This document shows, in pieces, positions 1 to 8,425 of a stretch of DNA of 64,000 bases. Numbering within the stretch: position 1 is the stretch's first letter; each line of letters opens with the position of its first letter. Below the pieces are notes generated by a model that was not told the DNA's origin, did no database searches, and worked only from the letters and a program-made list of their open reading frames with translations. This DNA is from Weizmannia acidilactici (lineage in GTDB: Bacteria; Bacillota; Bacilli; Bacillales; Bacillaceae_C). The position numbers and the translations under genes are program-made. The stretch spans positions 1 to 64,000 of the forward strand of contig NZ_BKZR01000004.1 of the NCBI RefSeq assembly GCF_008974225.1, given 5' to 3'.

Positions 1-243
1 CTCTCTCTTTTCCGTAAAATCCATAATATATGTTTAATCTTATCATAGTGCAGGGGCCAGTCAAAGCGGATTGTTGAAAAAACGCACGAATTTAAAAGGT
101 ACTTTTATTTTGCCCAGTTTTTACAGCCGTAATCCGGAAAATTTGCAAAACACAGGTGCATCCTTTTTTGGAATTCCTGGAGCCTGTATTAAAAAAAGGC
201 TGCCTAGGCAGCCTTTTTTTCGCTCAAAGCCAAACATATGTAA
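1..243. other. Left-edge intergenic stretch, no gene seen
   Basis: No convincing coding sequence or ribosome binding site is visible on either strand. The only clear element is the hbs terminator hairpin near 191-220. The AT-rich first 60 bases may be the leader of a minus-strand gene beyond the left edge, which is inference only. Confidence 0.6.
191..220 (-). terminator. Rho-independent terminator after hbs
   Basis: A perfect stem AAGGCTGCC/GGCAGCCTT with a 2-base loop is flanked by A7 and T7, so it can work on both strands. It lies about 24 bases past the hbs stop codon. Confidence 0.9.
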
Positions 244-516
244 TTATTTTACTGCGTCTTTAAGCGCTTTTCCCGGTTTGAATGCAGGCACTTTGCTTGC
301 TGCAATTTCGATTTCCTCACCGGTTTGAGGGTTTCTTCCTTTTCGGGCTGCGCGTTCGCGCACTTCAAAGTTGCCAAAACCGATTAATTGGACTTTGTCT
401 CCTTTTGCCAATGCATTTTGGATTGTATCGAAAACAGCATCAACTGCTTTTGTGGTGTCTTTTTTGGAAAGTTCCGTAGCTTCCGCCACCGCATTGATTA
501 AATCAGTTTTGTTCAT
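244..516 (-). CDS. hbs: DNA-binding protein HU
   Basis: A 90-residue HU/IHF-family nucleoid protein, the usual length for Bacillus HBsu. It binds and bends DNA as a dimer and is essential in B. subtilis. The N-terminal helix begins MNKTDLINAVAE. The signature GFGNFEVRERAARKGRNP is present around residues 46-63 and leads into the DNA-embracing arm. The ATG at 516 is chosen because GGAGGTG lies 7 bases upstream, and the upstream 12-codon extension is not HU-like. It is followed by its own strong terminator and stands alone, next to spoIVA as in B. subtilis. Confidence 0.97.
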   Translation of the reverse strand: MNKTDLINAVAEATELSKKDTTKAVDAVFDTIQNALAKGDKVQLIGFGNFEVRERAARKGRNPQTGEEIEIAASKVPAFKPGKALKDAVK

Positions 517-788
517 TCCATTCACCTCCTCCCAGAGAAACTTAGAAGGCATTTCCAGTTTCTAGTCATCATTGTATACGGTTTTTCATCATATTAAACG
601 TTAAAAACCGATAGAATTAGGCATTTCAGCAACACCAATTCTGTTAAAAGATTATCATAATCGCATGGTGGGTGCAAGAAAAATTCGCTAATAGAGGGAA
701 ACTTTTCATCTTTTTTCCAAAAATGAAAGGTGGAAATGGAGGAATCCAGGGTTACAGGCAACAAAAAAGGGAATACCGCGTATCCCCT
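517..788. other. hbs upstream region and spoIVA 3' region
   Basis: This 272-base gap holds the hbs leader and the spoIVA terminator. Reading toward hbs, TACAAT at 571-576 is a possible -10, but no good -35 is seen. No further gene was found. Confidence 0.5.
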
Positions 789-789
789 T
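763..789 (-). terminator. Terminator after spoIVA
   Basis: On the minus strand a hairpin GGGATAC-GCG-GTATTCCC is followed by T6. It begins at the spoIVA stop codon. Confidence 0.8.
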
Positions 790-2267
790 TACAAAATAAT
801 GGCGATCAGGCCGCCCGATCCTTCATTGATGATCCGTTCAAGCGTTTCTTTCAGTTTATAGCGGGCGTTTTCCGGCATGAGCGACAGTTTTGCTTGGATC
901 CCCTCCCTGACGATCGAGCTTAAATTGCGGCCGAATATATCGGAATTCCAAATCGACAGCGGGTCATCCTCAAAATCCTGCATGAGGTACCGCACAAGTT
1001 CTTCGCTCTGTTTTTCCGTCCCGATGATCGGCGCAAATTCCGATTCCACATCGACTTTGATCATGTGGATGGAAGGCGCCACCGCTTTGAGCCGGACGCC
1101 GAAACGCGACCCCTGGCGGATGATTTCCGGTTCGTCAAGACTCATATCCTGCAAGGACGGGGAAGCGATACCGTAACCGGTCTGTTTCACCATTTTTAAG
1201 GCATCGGAAATCTGGTCGTACTCTGACTTTGCATGGGCAAAATCCTGCATCAGTTCGAGCAGATGGTCTTTTCCGCGGATTTCGACGCCGACAATTTCTT
1301 TTAAGACCTGGTCATACAGTTCATCCGGCGCCTCGAGGTCGATTTCCGCAACCCCCTGACCCATCTCGATGCCGGCAAGGCTCGCACTTTCAATAAAGTC
1401 ATATTCGTTAAACGCCTGCACAACGCGGTCGACATCGCGAAGCCGTTTAATGTCTTTCACCGATTCTTTCACGGAGTTTTGGTAATTTTCCCTTAGCCAG
1501 TGGTTCTCTTTTAACACCATCACCCAGCTCGGTAGATTTACATTTACTTCCAGAACCGGGAATTCAAACAGCGCTTCCCGCAACACATTTAAGACATCGG
1601 CCTCGCGCATGCTTTCAACGGACATCGCCAAAACCGGCAGATCGTATTTTTCCTGCAGTTCTTTTCTCAGTATTTCCGTTTCCGGGTGGTGCGGCTTTGC
1701 CGAATTCACGACGATGATAAACGGTTTCCCGACTTCTTTTAATTCCGCAACAACCCGTTCTTCCGCCTCCACGTAATCTTCGCGCGGAATTTCGCCGATC
1801 GTGCCGTCCGTTGTAATGACGACTCCGATGCTGGAATGTTCCTGGATCACTTTTCGTGTGCCGATTTCCGCCGCTTCATGGAAAGGAATCGGCTCTTCGT
1901 ACCAAGGCGTGTGGATCATGCGCGGCCCGTTTTCGTCCTCATACCCTTTTGCGCCTGGAACCGTATAGCCGACGCAGTCGACAAGCCGGATGTTCACGTC
2001 AAGCCCTTCATCGACATGGACGGCGACCGCCTGGTTCGGCACAAATTTCGGTTCGGTTGTCATAATCGTTTTCCCGGCCGCGCTTTGCGGCAGTTCATCC
2101 TGCGCCCGGGTTCTGTCCGCTTCATTTGCAATATTCGGAAGCACGACCAGTTCCATGAATTTTTTGATGAAAGTGGATTTGCCTGTTCTGACTGCGCCTA
2201 CAACGCCTAAATAAATATCGCCACCTGTACGTTCTGCAATATCTTTAAAAATATCTACCTTTTCCAA
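789..2267 (-). CDS. spoIVA: Stage IV sporulation protein A, coat morphogenetic ATPase
   Basis: A 492-residue mother-cell protein that polymerises on the forespore surface using ATP and forms the basement layer of the spore coat. It is also needed for cortex formation. It is nearly colinear with B. subtilis SpoIVA. The P-loop GAVRTGKST is at residues 24-32, the DCVGYTVPGAKG switch region is near residue 100, and the conserved C-terminus ends in GGLIAIIL, the membrane and SpoVM-contacting end. The start is TTG at 2267: GGGAGGG lies 7 bases upstream and the product then begins MEKVDIFKDIAERTGG, as in the family. Earlier ATG codons would add 14 unrelated residues. A sigma-E-like promoter lies at 2333-2362. 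Confidence 0.98.
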   Translation of the reverse strand: MEKVDIFKDIAERTGGDIYLGVVGAVRTGKSTFIKKFMELVVLPNIANEADRTRAQDELPQSAAGKTIMTTEPKFVPNQAVAVHVDEGLDVNIRLVDCVGYTVPGAKGYEDENGPRMIHTPWYEEPIPFHEAAEIGTRKVIQEHSSIGVVITTDGTIGEIPREDYVEAEERVVAELKEVGKPFIIVVNSAKPHHPETEILRKELQEKYDLPVLAMSVESMREADVLNVLREALFEFPVLEVNVNLPSWVMVLKENHWLRENYQNSVKESVKDIKRLRDVDRVVQAFNEYDFIESASLAGIEMGQGVAEIDLEAPDELYDQVLKEIVGVEIRGKDHLLELMQDFAHAKSEYDQISDALKMVKQTGYGIASPSLQDMSLDEPEIIRQGSRFGVRLKAVAPSIHMIKVDVESEFAPIIGTEKQSEELVRYLMQDFEDDPLSIWNSDIFGRNLSSIVREGIQAKLSLMPENARYKLKETLERIINEGSGGLIAIIL

Positions 2268-2332
2268 AAAGATTCCCTCCCCACATTCGTTCCCGGGACA
2301 AAGCATCATTGAGTTGATGATAGGACACTATA

Positions 2333-2362
2333 TGTGTATGATGTTGTCCGACCGCCTTATGT
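2333..2362 (-). promoter_or_regulatory. Candidate sigma-E promoter of spoIVA
   Basis: On the minus strand ACATAAG, 15 bases, then CATACACA resembles the mother-cell sigma-E pattern (ATA-centred -35, CATACAAT -10). It lies about 65 bases before the TTG start. Known sigma-E control of spoIVA in B. subtilis supports it. Confidence 0.55.
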
Positions 2363-2399
2363 CTATGAAATGAATTTTTTTATAGATTTACAGAAAAGG

Positions 2400-2550
2400 G
2401 CCTGATGAAGGGTTATTACAGCAGAATCCGCTCGCTTTCTACGGGCGGTCCGATCCCCCCATCCGGCGCATCTCGTTGCGGGGACTCGACCGGCCCGCTT
2501 TTCCCGCAGGAGTCCCACGGATTCCGCTTTAAAATACCTTGTGAACAGCG
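2400..2550 (-). repeat. Bacillaceae intergenic repeat, copy 1
   Basis: Read on the minus strand, this non-coding block contains GGGACTCCTGCGGGAAAAGC followed by GGGC and a CCCCGC block, and is bounded by GCGGAATCC and GCGGATTCT. The same order of blocks occurs at about 12359-12471 and 35880-35965. Similar short GC-rich elements are common between genes in Bacillaceae. The ends are approximate. Confidence 0.7.
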
Positions 2551-2570
2551 GGATGTAATCATGATCATAA

Positions 2571-2623
2571 CCCGTAAAAAAATAAACCCTTTCTCTAACA
2601 ATATATTGGCAGAAGAAAGGGTT
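2571..2623 (-). terminator. Terminator after yphF
   Basis: A 10-bp stem AACCCTTTCT/AGAAAGGGTT (2585-2594 with 2614-2623) is followed on the minus strand by a T-rich run. It starts just past the yphF stop. Confidence 0.8.
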
Positions 2624-2627
2624 ATGA

Positions 2628-3347
2628 CTAATTTGCCATAAATACCGGCTCATTTTTTTCATTGACTGTATAAGGAAGGGAATATGCGGGAACGTAAGGG
2701 GATCCCTCCGTTAAAAGCACACGGATATCCTCTCCCTTTTTAAAAGGGCGTTTGCTACTTTTTAAAGCCTTGGCTAGATCCCTCCGGTAATCGACATAGA
2801 TTTCCCCTTTTCCCGTAATGACAAGCGGAAGTTTTTGGTGCGTATACGGCGATACGACATATGGGGCTTTTTTGTAGCCCAGTTTTTTAAAATCCAAGGT
2901 GTATACGTTTCTTGCAATCTCCTTTTTAAACGGCGGGTAACCTTGGGAAGCAATCCTGATCTGCAGTTCTCTTATTTTATCCGGAATGCGGACGTCATAA
3001 ATTTTCACCGTAGGCTTTTTTTCCGGATCAAAAATAATATATTGGAAGGTTCCTCCGCTTTCATAGGCGTTTGCCGGCGGTTCCGGCAAATAGTTTTTCG
3101 GCGCCTTCAGCTTGTTAAAATCAATCGGGTATTTTTGGTAAACCGGCGTATTTTGCCCCTTCGTTATGATCGGAAGCAGGCCGCCGTTATCTTTCCGGTA
3201 CTCTTCGACCGCTTTCTGCACCATTGCAAGCTGCGCATCATCCAGGATCCCGCTTCCCGCCTTTTCTGCCTGCGGATACAGACAGCCGCCTAAAAAAGCG
3301 CAAAAAAATGCCGCCGATAACACCAAAAGCAGTTTCTTAAATCCCAA
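2628..3347 (-). CDS. yphF: YphF-like lipoprotein
   Basis: A 239-residue predicted lipoprotein. The product starts MGFKKLLLVLSAAFF and has a lipobox LGGC with Cys22, so it should be lipid-anchored outside the membrane. The rest is hydrophilic with no motif that I recognise. The TTG start at 3347 is chosen because GGAGGGGGG lies 7 bases upstream and it gives a classic signal peptide; the frame stays open far upstream, but that extension does not look like protein. Position between spoIVA and yphE and the length match B. subtilis YphF (about 244 residues). The function is not established. Confidence 0.85.
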   Translation of the reverse strand: MGFKKLLLVLSAAFFCAFLGGCLYPQAEKAGSGILDDAQLAMVQKAVEEYRKDNGGLLPIITKGQNTPVYQKYPIDFNKLKAPKNYLPEPPANAYESGGTFQYIIFDPEKKPTVKIYDVRIPDKIRELQIRIASQGYPPFKKEIARNVYTLDFKKLGYKKAPYVVSPYTHQKLPLVITGKGEIYVDYRRDLAKALKSSKRPFKKGEDIRVLLTEGSPYVPAYSLPYTVNEKNEPVFMAN

Positions 3348-3367
3348 AAACCATCCCCCCTCCGGAT

Positions 3368-3568
3368 CTAATTTGCCGGCCCGCTCAGCACGATATAGGC
3401 CATGATCAGGCCGCCGACAGCAAGACACGCATAAGCCAAGGCCGCTGCTGCCCATTTCATCACACTTGATTTCAGCTTGTACCTGCTGGCCATGATCATG
3501 ACCATGGCCAAAAAGAAGAGACCCATGCCGAAAAGCGAGATCCACATGTTTGCCATCCCCCGTGACAA
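3368..3568 (-). CDS. yphE: YphE-like small membrane protein (DUF2768)
   Basis: A 66-residue protein with two hydrophobic segments (about residues 8-28 and 38-60) ending VLSGPAN. The N-terminus aligns with the family start of the MSPALMKMWIS type, which favours the TTG at 3568. A G-rich ribosome binding site lies 5 bases upstream of that TTG, whereas the internal ATG has none at a usable distance. It sits between gpsA and yphF as in B. subtilis. The function is unknown. Confidence 0.85.
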   Translation of the reverse strand: MSRGMANMWISLFGMGLFFLAMVMIMASRYKLKSSVMKWAAAALAYACLAVGGLIMAYIVLSGPAN

Positions 3569-3827
3569 AATTACCCCCCCCTTTGCATTTTACAAATACC
3601 GCCATTTTTCCGTAAAACTTTGCGGACATTATATCATAAGTTTTCAAATTTTCCAATAATTGGCGGCAAAACAAAAGCCGGGGCAACAAATACATGCGCT
3701 CCGGCAAAAAAATGACAAATACCCAGCCTGCCAGTTTAAAGCTTTTTCATTTTCCTTAAAGAATATGCATGCATGGCCTTCTTGGCATCATAAGAAAGCC
3801 TACTTCCGTCCATGCAACGGCAAGCTA
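3569..3827. other. Gap between yphE and gpsA, nothing clear
   Basis: No gene, strong hairpin or promoter can be supported in this 259-base stretch beyond the G-rich yphE ribosome binding site at its left end. Confidence 0.5.
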
Positions 3828-4877
3828 TCAACCTTGGAACTGTTCATCGAGCATGTCCATTAAATCTTCCATTTCATGCTTTTTCAAACGCCCCATTAAA
3901 TGGTCAACCGCTTCTTTCGGATTGAGATCCGCAAATAAAACATGGTAGAGGGCATCTGTAATCGGCATTTTTACATTAAATTTATGGGCGAGCTGGTAGG
4001 CGGCCTTCGTCGTCCGGACACCTTCAACCACCATGCCCATGCTGTTTAGCACATCATCCAGTTTTTTTCCTTTGCCGAGCATATTGCCGGCCCGCCAGTT
4101 GCGTGAATGCACGCTCGTACATGTAACGATCAGGTCTCCGATCCCGGCAAGCCCCAAAAACGTTAGAGGATTTGCGCCCATTTTCGTGCCGAGCCGGGCG
4201 ATTTCCGCAAGCCCCCTCGTCATCAAGGCCGCTTTCGCATTGTCGCCGTAACCGAGGCCGTCCGAAATCCCGGCGGCAAGCGCAATAATATTTTTCAATG
4301 AGCCGCCCATTTCGACCCCGATGATGTCCGGATTCGTATATACCCGGAAATTAGAATTCATGAAAATATCCTGCGCCTTTTTGGCGGCCTGCATCTTTTT
4401 CGACGAAACGGTTACGGTTGTCGGATGGCGCAGGCTGACTTCTTCGGCATGGCTCGGTCCGGAGAGAACAGTCACATCTTGAAGGACCGCTTCCGGGATT
4501 TCTTCCTCAATCATTTCGGAAATGCGCATCAGCGAACCCGGCTCTATCCCTTTGCTGACGTGAATGATGGAAAGCGGCATTTTCCGCACTTCCACAATCT
4601 GCCGGCAAACATCGCGGATCGCTTTTGTCGGCACGGCAAGCACAATGGTATCAAGGCCCTTTAACGTTTCATCCAGCGAAAAATACCCTTTAATTTCGGG
4701 CTGAAGCTCGATCCCCGGCAAATAAAACGCGTTCATATGGGTACGGTTAATTTCGTCAATTTGCTCTTTTTTATTGCCCCACAGCCTGACCCGATAACCG
4801 TTGTCGGCCAAAACGATGGACAAGGCAGTTCCCCAGCTGCCCGCCCCGAGCACTGCGATCACTTTATCGTTTGACAA
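3828..4877 (-). CDS. gpsA: Glycerol-3-phosphate dehydrogenase [NAD(P)+]
   Basis: A 349-residue cytosolic enzyme reducing dihydroxyacetone phosphate to sn-glycerol-3-phosphate, the backbone of phospholipids. The Rossmann motif GAGSWG is at residues 11-16. The central EMGGSLKNIIALAAG block carries the catalytic lysine of the family and GLAGIGDLIVTC follows. The TTG at 4877 is preferred: AGAAGG lies about 8 bases upstream, while the GTG at 4886 has no spacing to that site. It lies 20 bases downstream of der and is probably cotranscribed with it, as in B. subtilis. Confidence 0.96.
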   Translation of the reverse strand: MSNDKVIAVLGAGSWGTALSIVLADNGYRVRLWGNKKEQIDEINRTHMNAFYLPGIELQPEIKGYFSLDETLKGLDTIVLAVPTKAIRDVCRQIVEVRKMPLSIIHVSKGIEPGSLMRISEMIEEEIPEAVLQDVTVLSGPSHAEEVSLRHPTTVTVSSKKMQAAKKAQDIFMNSNFRVYTNPDIIGVEMGGSLKNIIALAAGISDGLGYGDNAKAALMTRGLAEIARLGTKMGANPLTFLGLAGIGDLIVTCTSVHSRNWRAGNMLGKGKKLDDVLNSMGMVVEGVRTTKAAYQLAHKFNVKMPITDALYHVLFADLNPKEAVDHLMGRLKKHEMEDLMDMLDEQFQG

Positions 4878-4897
4878 AAGAAACACCTTCTTCTTTT

Positions 4898-6208
4898 TTA
4901 TTTGCGCGCGCGGGTAATGATCCTGATCGGCGTTCCGGTAAACCCGAATGCATCGCGGATACGGTTTTCCAAAAACCGCTCATAGGAAAAATGCATCAGT
5001 TCGGGATCATTAACAAAGACAACGATCGTCGGCGGTTTGACAGACACTTGCGTCGCATAAAAAATTTTCAGCCTCCGCCCCTTATCTGTCGGGGTCGGGT
5101 TCATTGCCACCGCATCCGCTATCACTTCATTTAACACGCTCGACTGTACGCGCATCGCATGGCTTTCGCTGACCGTCTGGAGCAGCGGAAATAACTGGTT
5201 GAGACGCTTTTTCGTCTTTGCCGACACAAAAATGACCGGCGCATAATCGAGAAACTGGAAATGGTCTCGGATTTTTTCCGTGAACTGATTCATCGTTTTT
5301 TCATCTTTTTCGACGACATCCCATTTATTCACAACAATGATCACGCCCCGGCCGGCCTCATGGGCATATCCCGCAATCCGCTTGTCCTGTTCGCGGATCC
5401 CTTCTTTACCGTTCAGCACAACGCAGACCACATCCGACCGTTCAATTGCCCTTAATGCGCGCAGCACGCTGTATTTTTCCGTGTTTTCATAGACTTTCCC
5501 TTTTTTGCGCATACCCGCTGTATCAATCATAACATAAGTCTGGCCCTCATAAGTATAGACGGTATCGACAGCGTCCCTTGTTGTTCCTTCGATGTCGCTG
5601 ACGATGACGCGTTCTTCCCCTAAGATTGCATTAAACAAAGACGATTTCCCGACATTCGGCCTGCCGATAAAACAAAATTTAATCACATCCTCGCCGTAAT
5701 CCTCATCGGTTTTTTCCGGGAAATGCTTGACAACTTCATCGAGCAGGTCGCCGAGCCCGAGGCCGTGCGCGCCGGAAATCGGGAACGGGTCGCCGAAGCC
5801 CAATGCGTAAAAATCGTAAATTTGCGCACGCATTTCGGGATTGTCAATTTTGTTGACGGCCAGCACAACCGGCTTTTTCGAACGATATAAAATTTTTGCC
5901 ACCATTTCATCAGCTGAAGTGACGCCTTCCCTGCCGCTTGTGATAAAAATAATGACATCCGCTTCCTGTATGGCGATCTCGGCCTGCTGCCTGATCTGGT
6001 CGAGGAACGGTTCATCCCCGATATCGATGCCACCTGTATCAATAATATTAAATTCATGGGTCAACCATTCAGCTGAGCTGTAAATGCGGTCTCTCGTCAC
6101 TCCCGGGACATCTTCCACTATGGAAACCCTTTCGCCGACAATGCGGTTAAAAATGGTCGATTTTCCCACATTCGGGCGCCCAACAATTGCCACAACCGGT
6201 TTTGCCAC
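4898..6208 (-). CDS. der: Ribosome-assembly GTPase Der (EngA)
   Basis: A 436-residue essential GTPase with two tandem G domains and a C-terminal KH-like domain, acting in 50S subunit maturation. The first domain has GRPNVGKST (about residues 10-18), DTPG-type DVPGVTRDR and NKID. The second has GRPNVGKSS, DTAGMRKKGKVYE and NKWD. The product ends FARARK-like, RIITRARK. The GTG at 6208 gives MAKPVVAIVG, the length of B. subtilis Der, with AAAGGGTG about 8 bases upstream. Upstream codons in frame look like leader sequence. Confidence 0.97.
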   Translation of the reverse strand: MAKPVVAIVGRPNVGKSTIFNRIVGERVSIVEDVPGVTRDRIYSSAEWLTHEFNIIDTGGIDIGDEPFLDQIRQQAEIAIQEADVIIFITSGREGVTSADEMVAKILYRSKKPVVLAVNKIDNPEMRAQIYDFYALGFGDPFPISGAHGLGLGDLLDEVVKHFPEKTDEDYGEDVIKFCFIGRPNVGKSSLFNAILGEERVIVSDIEGTTRDAVDTVYTYEGQTYVMIDTAGMRKKGKVYENTEKYSVLRALRAIERSDVVCVVLNGKEGIREQDKRIAGYAHEAGRGVIIVVNKWDVVEKDEKTMNQFTEKIRDHFQFLDYAPVIFVSAKTKKRLNQLFPLLQTVSESHAMRVQSSVLNEVIADAVAMNPTPTDKGRRLKIFYATQVSVKPPTIVVFVNDPELMHFSYERFLENRIRDAFGFTGTPIRIITRARK

Positions 6209-6296
6209 ATGATTCACCCTTTCTGTCTCATTTCGCAAACAATATCAACTTTAGTAGTTTAACAATATTTTCCCGCCCAGGCAATACGACAATAAA

Positions 6297-6896
6297 CTAA
6301 CCCTGTTTTTCTTTTTTCGCACCCACTTTTCCGGATAAAGCATTGAAACAATGGTTAAACATTCCCCATCCGCATTGGAAGGCAAGAAACAATCCAATCA
6401 TATCCAAGTACGGAGGCGCGCCGGCCGTCTGGGAAAAGCCCCATTTCATCAAAATCAGCGAGTAAATGATTTCCCCCTGCGCCGTCCCGATCACAGCGGT
6501 TGCAATGCCGGTAAGCGGCGAATCAAAAATCAGGTGCACGAGGATAAACAATAAAATGCTGTAACAAAATGTGCGGTCCGCCAAAATCCATACCGGATCA
6601 TACATTTCAAACAAAAGCAGCCCCGCATAGCCCGTCATAACAATCCATACGCCAGCGAGCCGGTAAAAAAGCGCAAAACCTGAAAACCGCGCCAAAAATA
6701 AGTACCCTGCAGCAAGCATCACGGCTAAAGGACATTGCAGCTTTAAGCCGCCCACCGACAATTGGTAAGGAAAAGCAATAATGAAAAACAAAGAAAGGAC
6801 AGCGGACGTAAGTCTCAAAGGGTGCCCTTTTTCCAGCAAAAATGTCGCCCAAATCCAAATTCCCCACATGATGCCCAAAAAAAGCGAACCGTCCAT
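6297..6896 (-). CDS. yphA: YphA-like multi-pass membrane protein
   Basis: A 199-residue integral membrane protein with about six hydrophobic segments and a short basic tail (KVGAKKEKQG). No catalytic motif was recognised. The start is the ATG at 6896, with AGGAGGTG 4-10 bases upstream. The earlier in-frame ATG would add 35 polar residues and has no binding site. The location next to der matches B. subtilis yphA, a protein of unknown role. Confidence 0.85.
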   Translation of the reverse strand: MDGSLFLGIMWGIWIWATFLLEKGHPLRLTSAVLSLFFIIAFPYQLSVGGLKLQCPLAVMLAAGYLFLARFSGFALFYRLAGVWIVMTGYAGLLLFEMYDPVWILADRTFCYSILLFILVHLIFDSPLTGIATAVIGTAQGEIIYSLILMKWGFSQTAGAPPYLDMIGLFLAFQCGWGMFNHCFNALSGKVGAKKEKQG

Positions 6897-6993
6897 GGCG
6901 CACCTCCTTTTATTTCCATTATGGGAAAGATTGCGCCGGACTAATCGCAACATTGATGATTTTTTAGCCATACTATAAGCGGGGGTGAGTGTT

Positions 6994-7122
6994 ATGGGCA
7001 AAGACCGCCAGGAGAAAAAACTACGTAAAAGCGGACGGGTGGAAAGCGACCGCGACCAGGCGTTCCATTACGCCGGGGCAACCCGTCTCGAAAGCCCGGA
7101 AGAAGCGCGCAAAAGGCAGTAA
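6994..7122 (+). CDS. ypzI: YpzI family micro-protein
   Basis: A 42-residue, highly charged protein starting MGKDRQEKKLRKSGRVESDR. This matches my memory of the B. subtilis YpzI family, encoded at the same place on the opposite strand from its neighbours. GGGGGTGA lies 5 bases before the ATG. The stop codon runs directly into a shared terminator. There is no signal peptide or membrane segment and the function is unknown. Confidence 0.85.
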   Translation: MGKDRQEKKLRKSGRVESDRDQAFHYAGATRLESPEEARKRQ

Positions 7123-7149
7123 AAAAGAGTGCGTTGCGCACTCTTTTTT
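7121..7149. terminator. Bidirectional terminator between ypzI and ypfD
   Basis: The stem AGAGTGCG-TTG-CGCACTCT has A-rich and T-rich flanks on both sides, so it serves plus-strand ypzI and minus-strand ypfD. Confidence 0.9.
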
Positions 7150-8281
7150 ACTGTTTAAATTTTTTCAACTGGTCACCGACCACATCACCGAGCTGGAAGC
7201 CGGTATTTTCTTCAGGAAGATCGTAATCCGCCTCTGTATCCGCCTGTTCCAGTTCTTTGATGCTTAATGACAACCTGTGATCTTTTTCGTTTACATCGAG
7301 CACTTTGACCTTGACCTGCTGCCCCTCTTTCAGCACTTCATGCGGGGTGGAAATATGCCTGTGGGAAATTTGCGAAATGTGGACCAATCCCTCAACACCA
7401 GGGAAAACTTCAACAAACGCCCCAAAGGAAACAAGGCGCTTTACGGTGCCGGTAAGGACAATACCTTTCGGCGCTTTCTCCGCGATACCTTCCCACGGGC
7501 CCGGCAGCGTTTCTTTGACCGAAAGTGAAATCCGCCCGTTGTCACGGTCAACCGACAGCACTTTTACTTTTATGGTTTCCCCTTTTTTTACAACGTCGGA
7601 CGGGGTCTCCACCCGCTCATGGGCAAGCTGGGAAATATGCACAAGCCCGTCAATGCCGCCGATATCGACAAAAGCGCCGAAACTCGTCAGCCTTTGCACG
7701 GTCCCCTCCAAAACCTGCCCGGCTTCCAGATGGTCAAGCACTTCCTGCCGCTTTTCTTCTTTTTCTTTTTCGACAACGGCACGGTGCGATAAAATCAGCC
7801 GGTTTTTTTCCTCATCCAATTCAACGATGAGAAAGGACAGCGTTTTCCCTTTATAATCGGAAAAGTCCTCCACAAAATGGTCTTCCACGAGGGAAGCCGG
7901 GACAAAGCCACGTACGCCGAGGTCAACAACAAGGCCGCCTTTTACAACTTCATTCACTTCCGCTTCTATGATTTCCTGGTTTTCAAATTTTTCCTTTAAC
8001 TCATCCCAGGCTTTTTCGGCATCGTATTTCCGTTTCGAAAGAATGACGGCGTCCTCTTCCACTTTCGTGACGACAAGATCCAGCTCGTCCCCTTCTTTTA
8101 CGGCATCCGAGGCTTTTTCAATATGGAGATTGGAAAGCTCGCTGATTGGGATGATGCCGTCCACTTTGCTTCCTTCAATGGAAACGAGCACCTGTTTTTC
8201 TTCCACTCTGACCACGGCCGCTTTGACCTTGTCCCCTACGGAGAGGGACCTTACTTCTATTTCATTCATTTCGTCTGACAT
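7148..8281 (-). CDS. ypfD: S1-domain RNA-binding protein (YpfD, ribosomal S1 homolog)
   Basis: A 377-residue protein with four S1 (OB-fold) repeats, at roughly residues 15-85, 100-170, 188-256 and 273-342. The last two have the canonical FGAFVDIGGIDGLVHISQ and FGAFVEVFPGVEGLVHISQ cores. This is the short Gram-positive S1-like protein, annotated rpsA or ypfD, which binds RNA and is not an obligatory ribosomal protein. The ATG at 8281 has AAGGAGG close upstream. It is downstream of cmk with a 144-base gap, as in B. subtilis. Confidence 0.95.
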   Translation of the reverse strand: MSDEMNEIEVRSLSVGDKVKAAVVRVEEKQVLVSIEGSKVDGIIPISELSNLHIEKASDAVKEGDELDLVVTKVEEDAVILSKRKYDAEKAWDELKEKFENQEIIEAEVNEVVKGGLVVDLGVRGFVPASLVEDHFVEDFSDYKGKTLSFLIVELDEEKNRLILSHRAVVEKEKEEKRQEVLDHLEAGQVLEGTVQRLTSFGAFVDIGGIDGLVHISQLAHERVETPSDVVKKGETIKVKVLSVDRDNGRISLSVKETLPGPWEGIAEKAPKGIVLTGTVKRLVSFGAFVEVFPGVEGLVHISQISHRHISTPHEVLKEGQQVKVKVLDVNEKDHRLSLSIKELEQADTEADYDLPEENTGFQLGDVVGDQLKKFKQ

Positions 8282-8425
8282 ATGTACTTCCTCCTTATCC
8301 GGCGCTTCAACTACAATTGAATATACCCGTTCTTTTCAAATTAAATTCGTATTATTCAAAAAGAAACTCTTTCCTATAAAATTTCTAACAAATTTTGCAT
8401 TTTGTCAAGCAAAGAAGCTGCACGT

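Noticed and set aside
3348..3707. N-terminal extension of yphF by 120 codons
   Set aside because: It covers yphE in another frame and its own leader; the lipoprotein signal peptide and ribosome site place the start at 3347.
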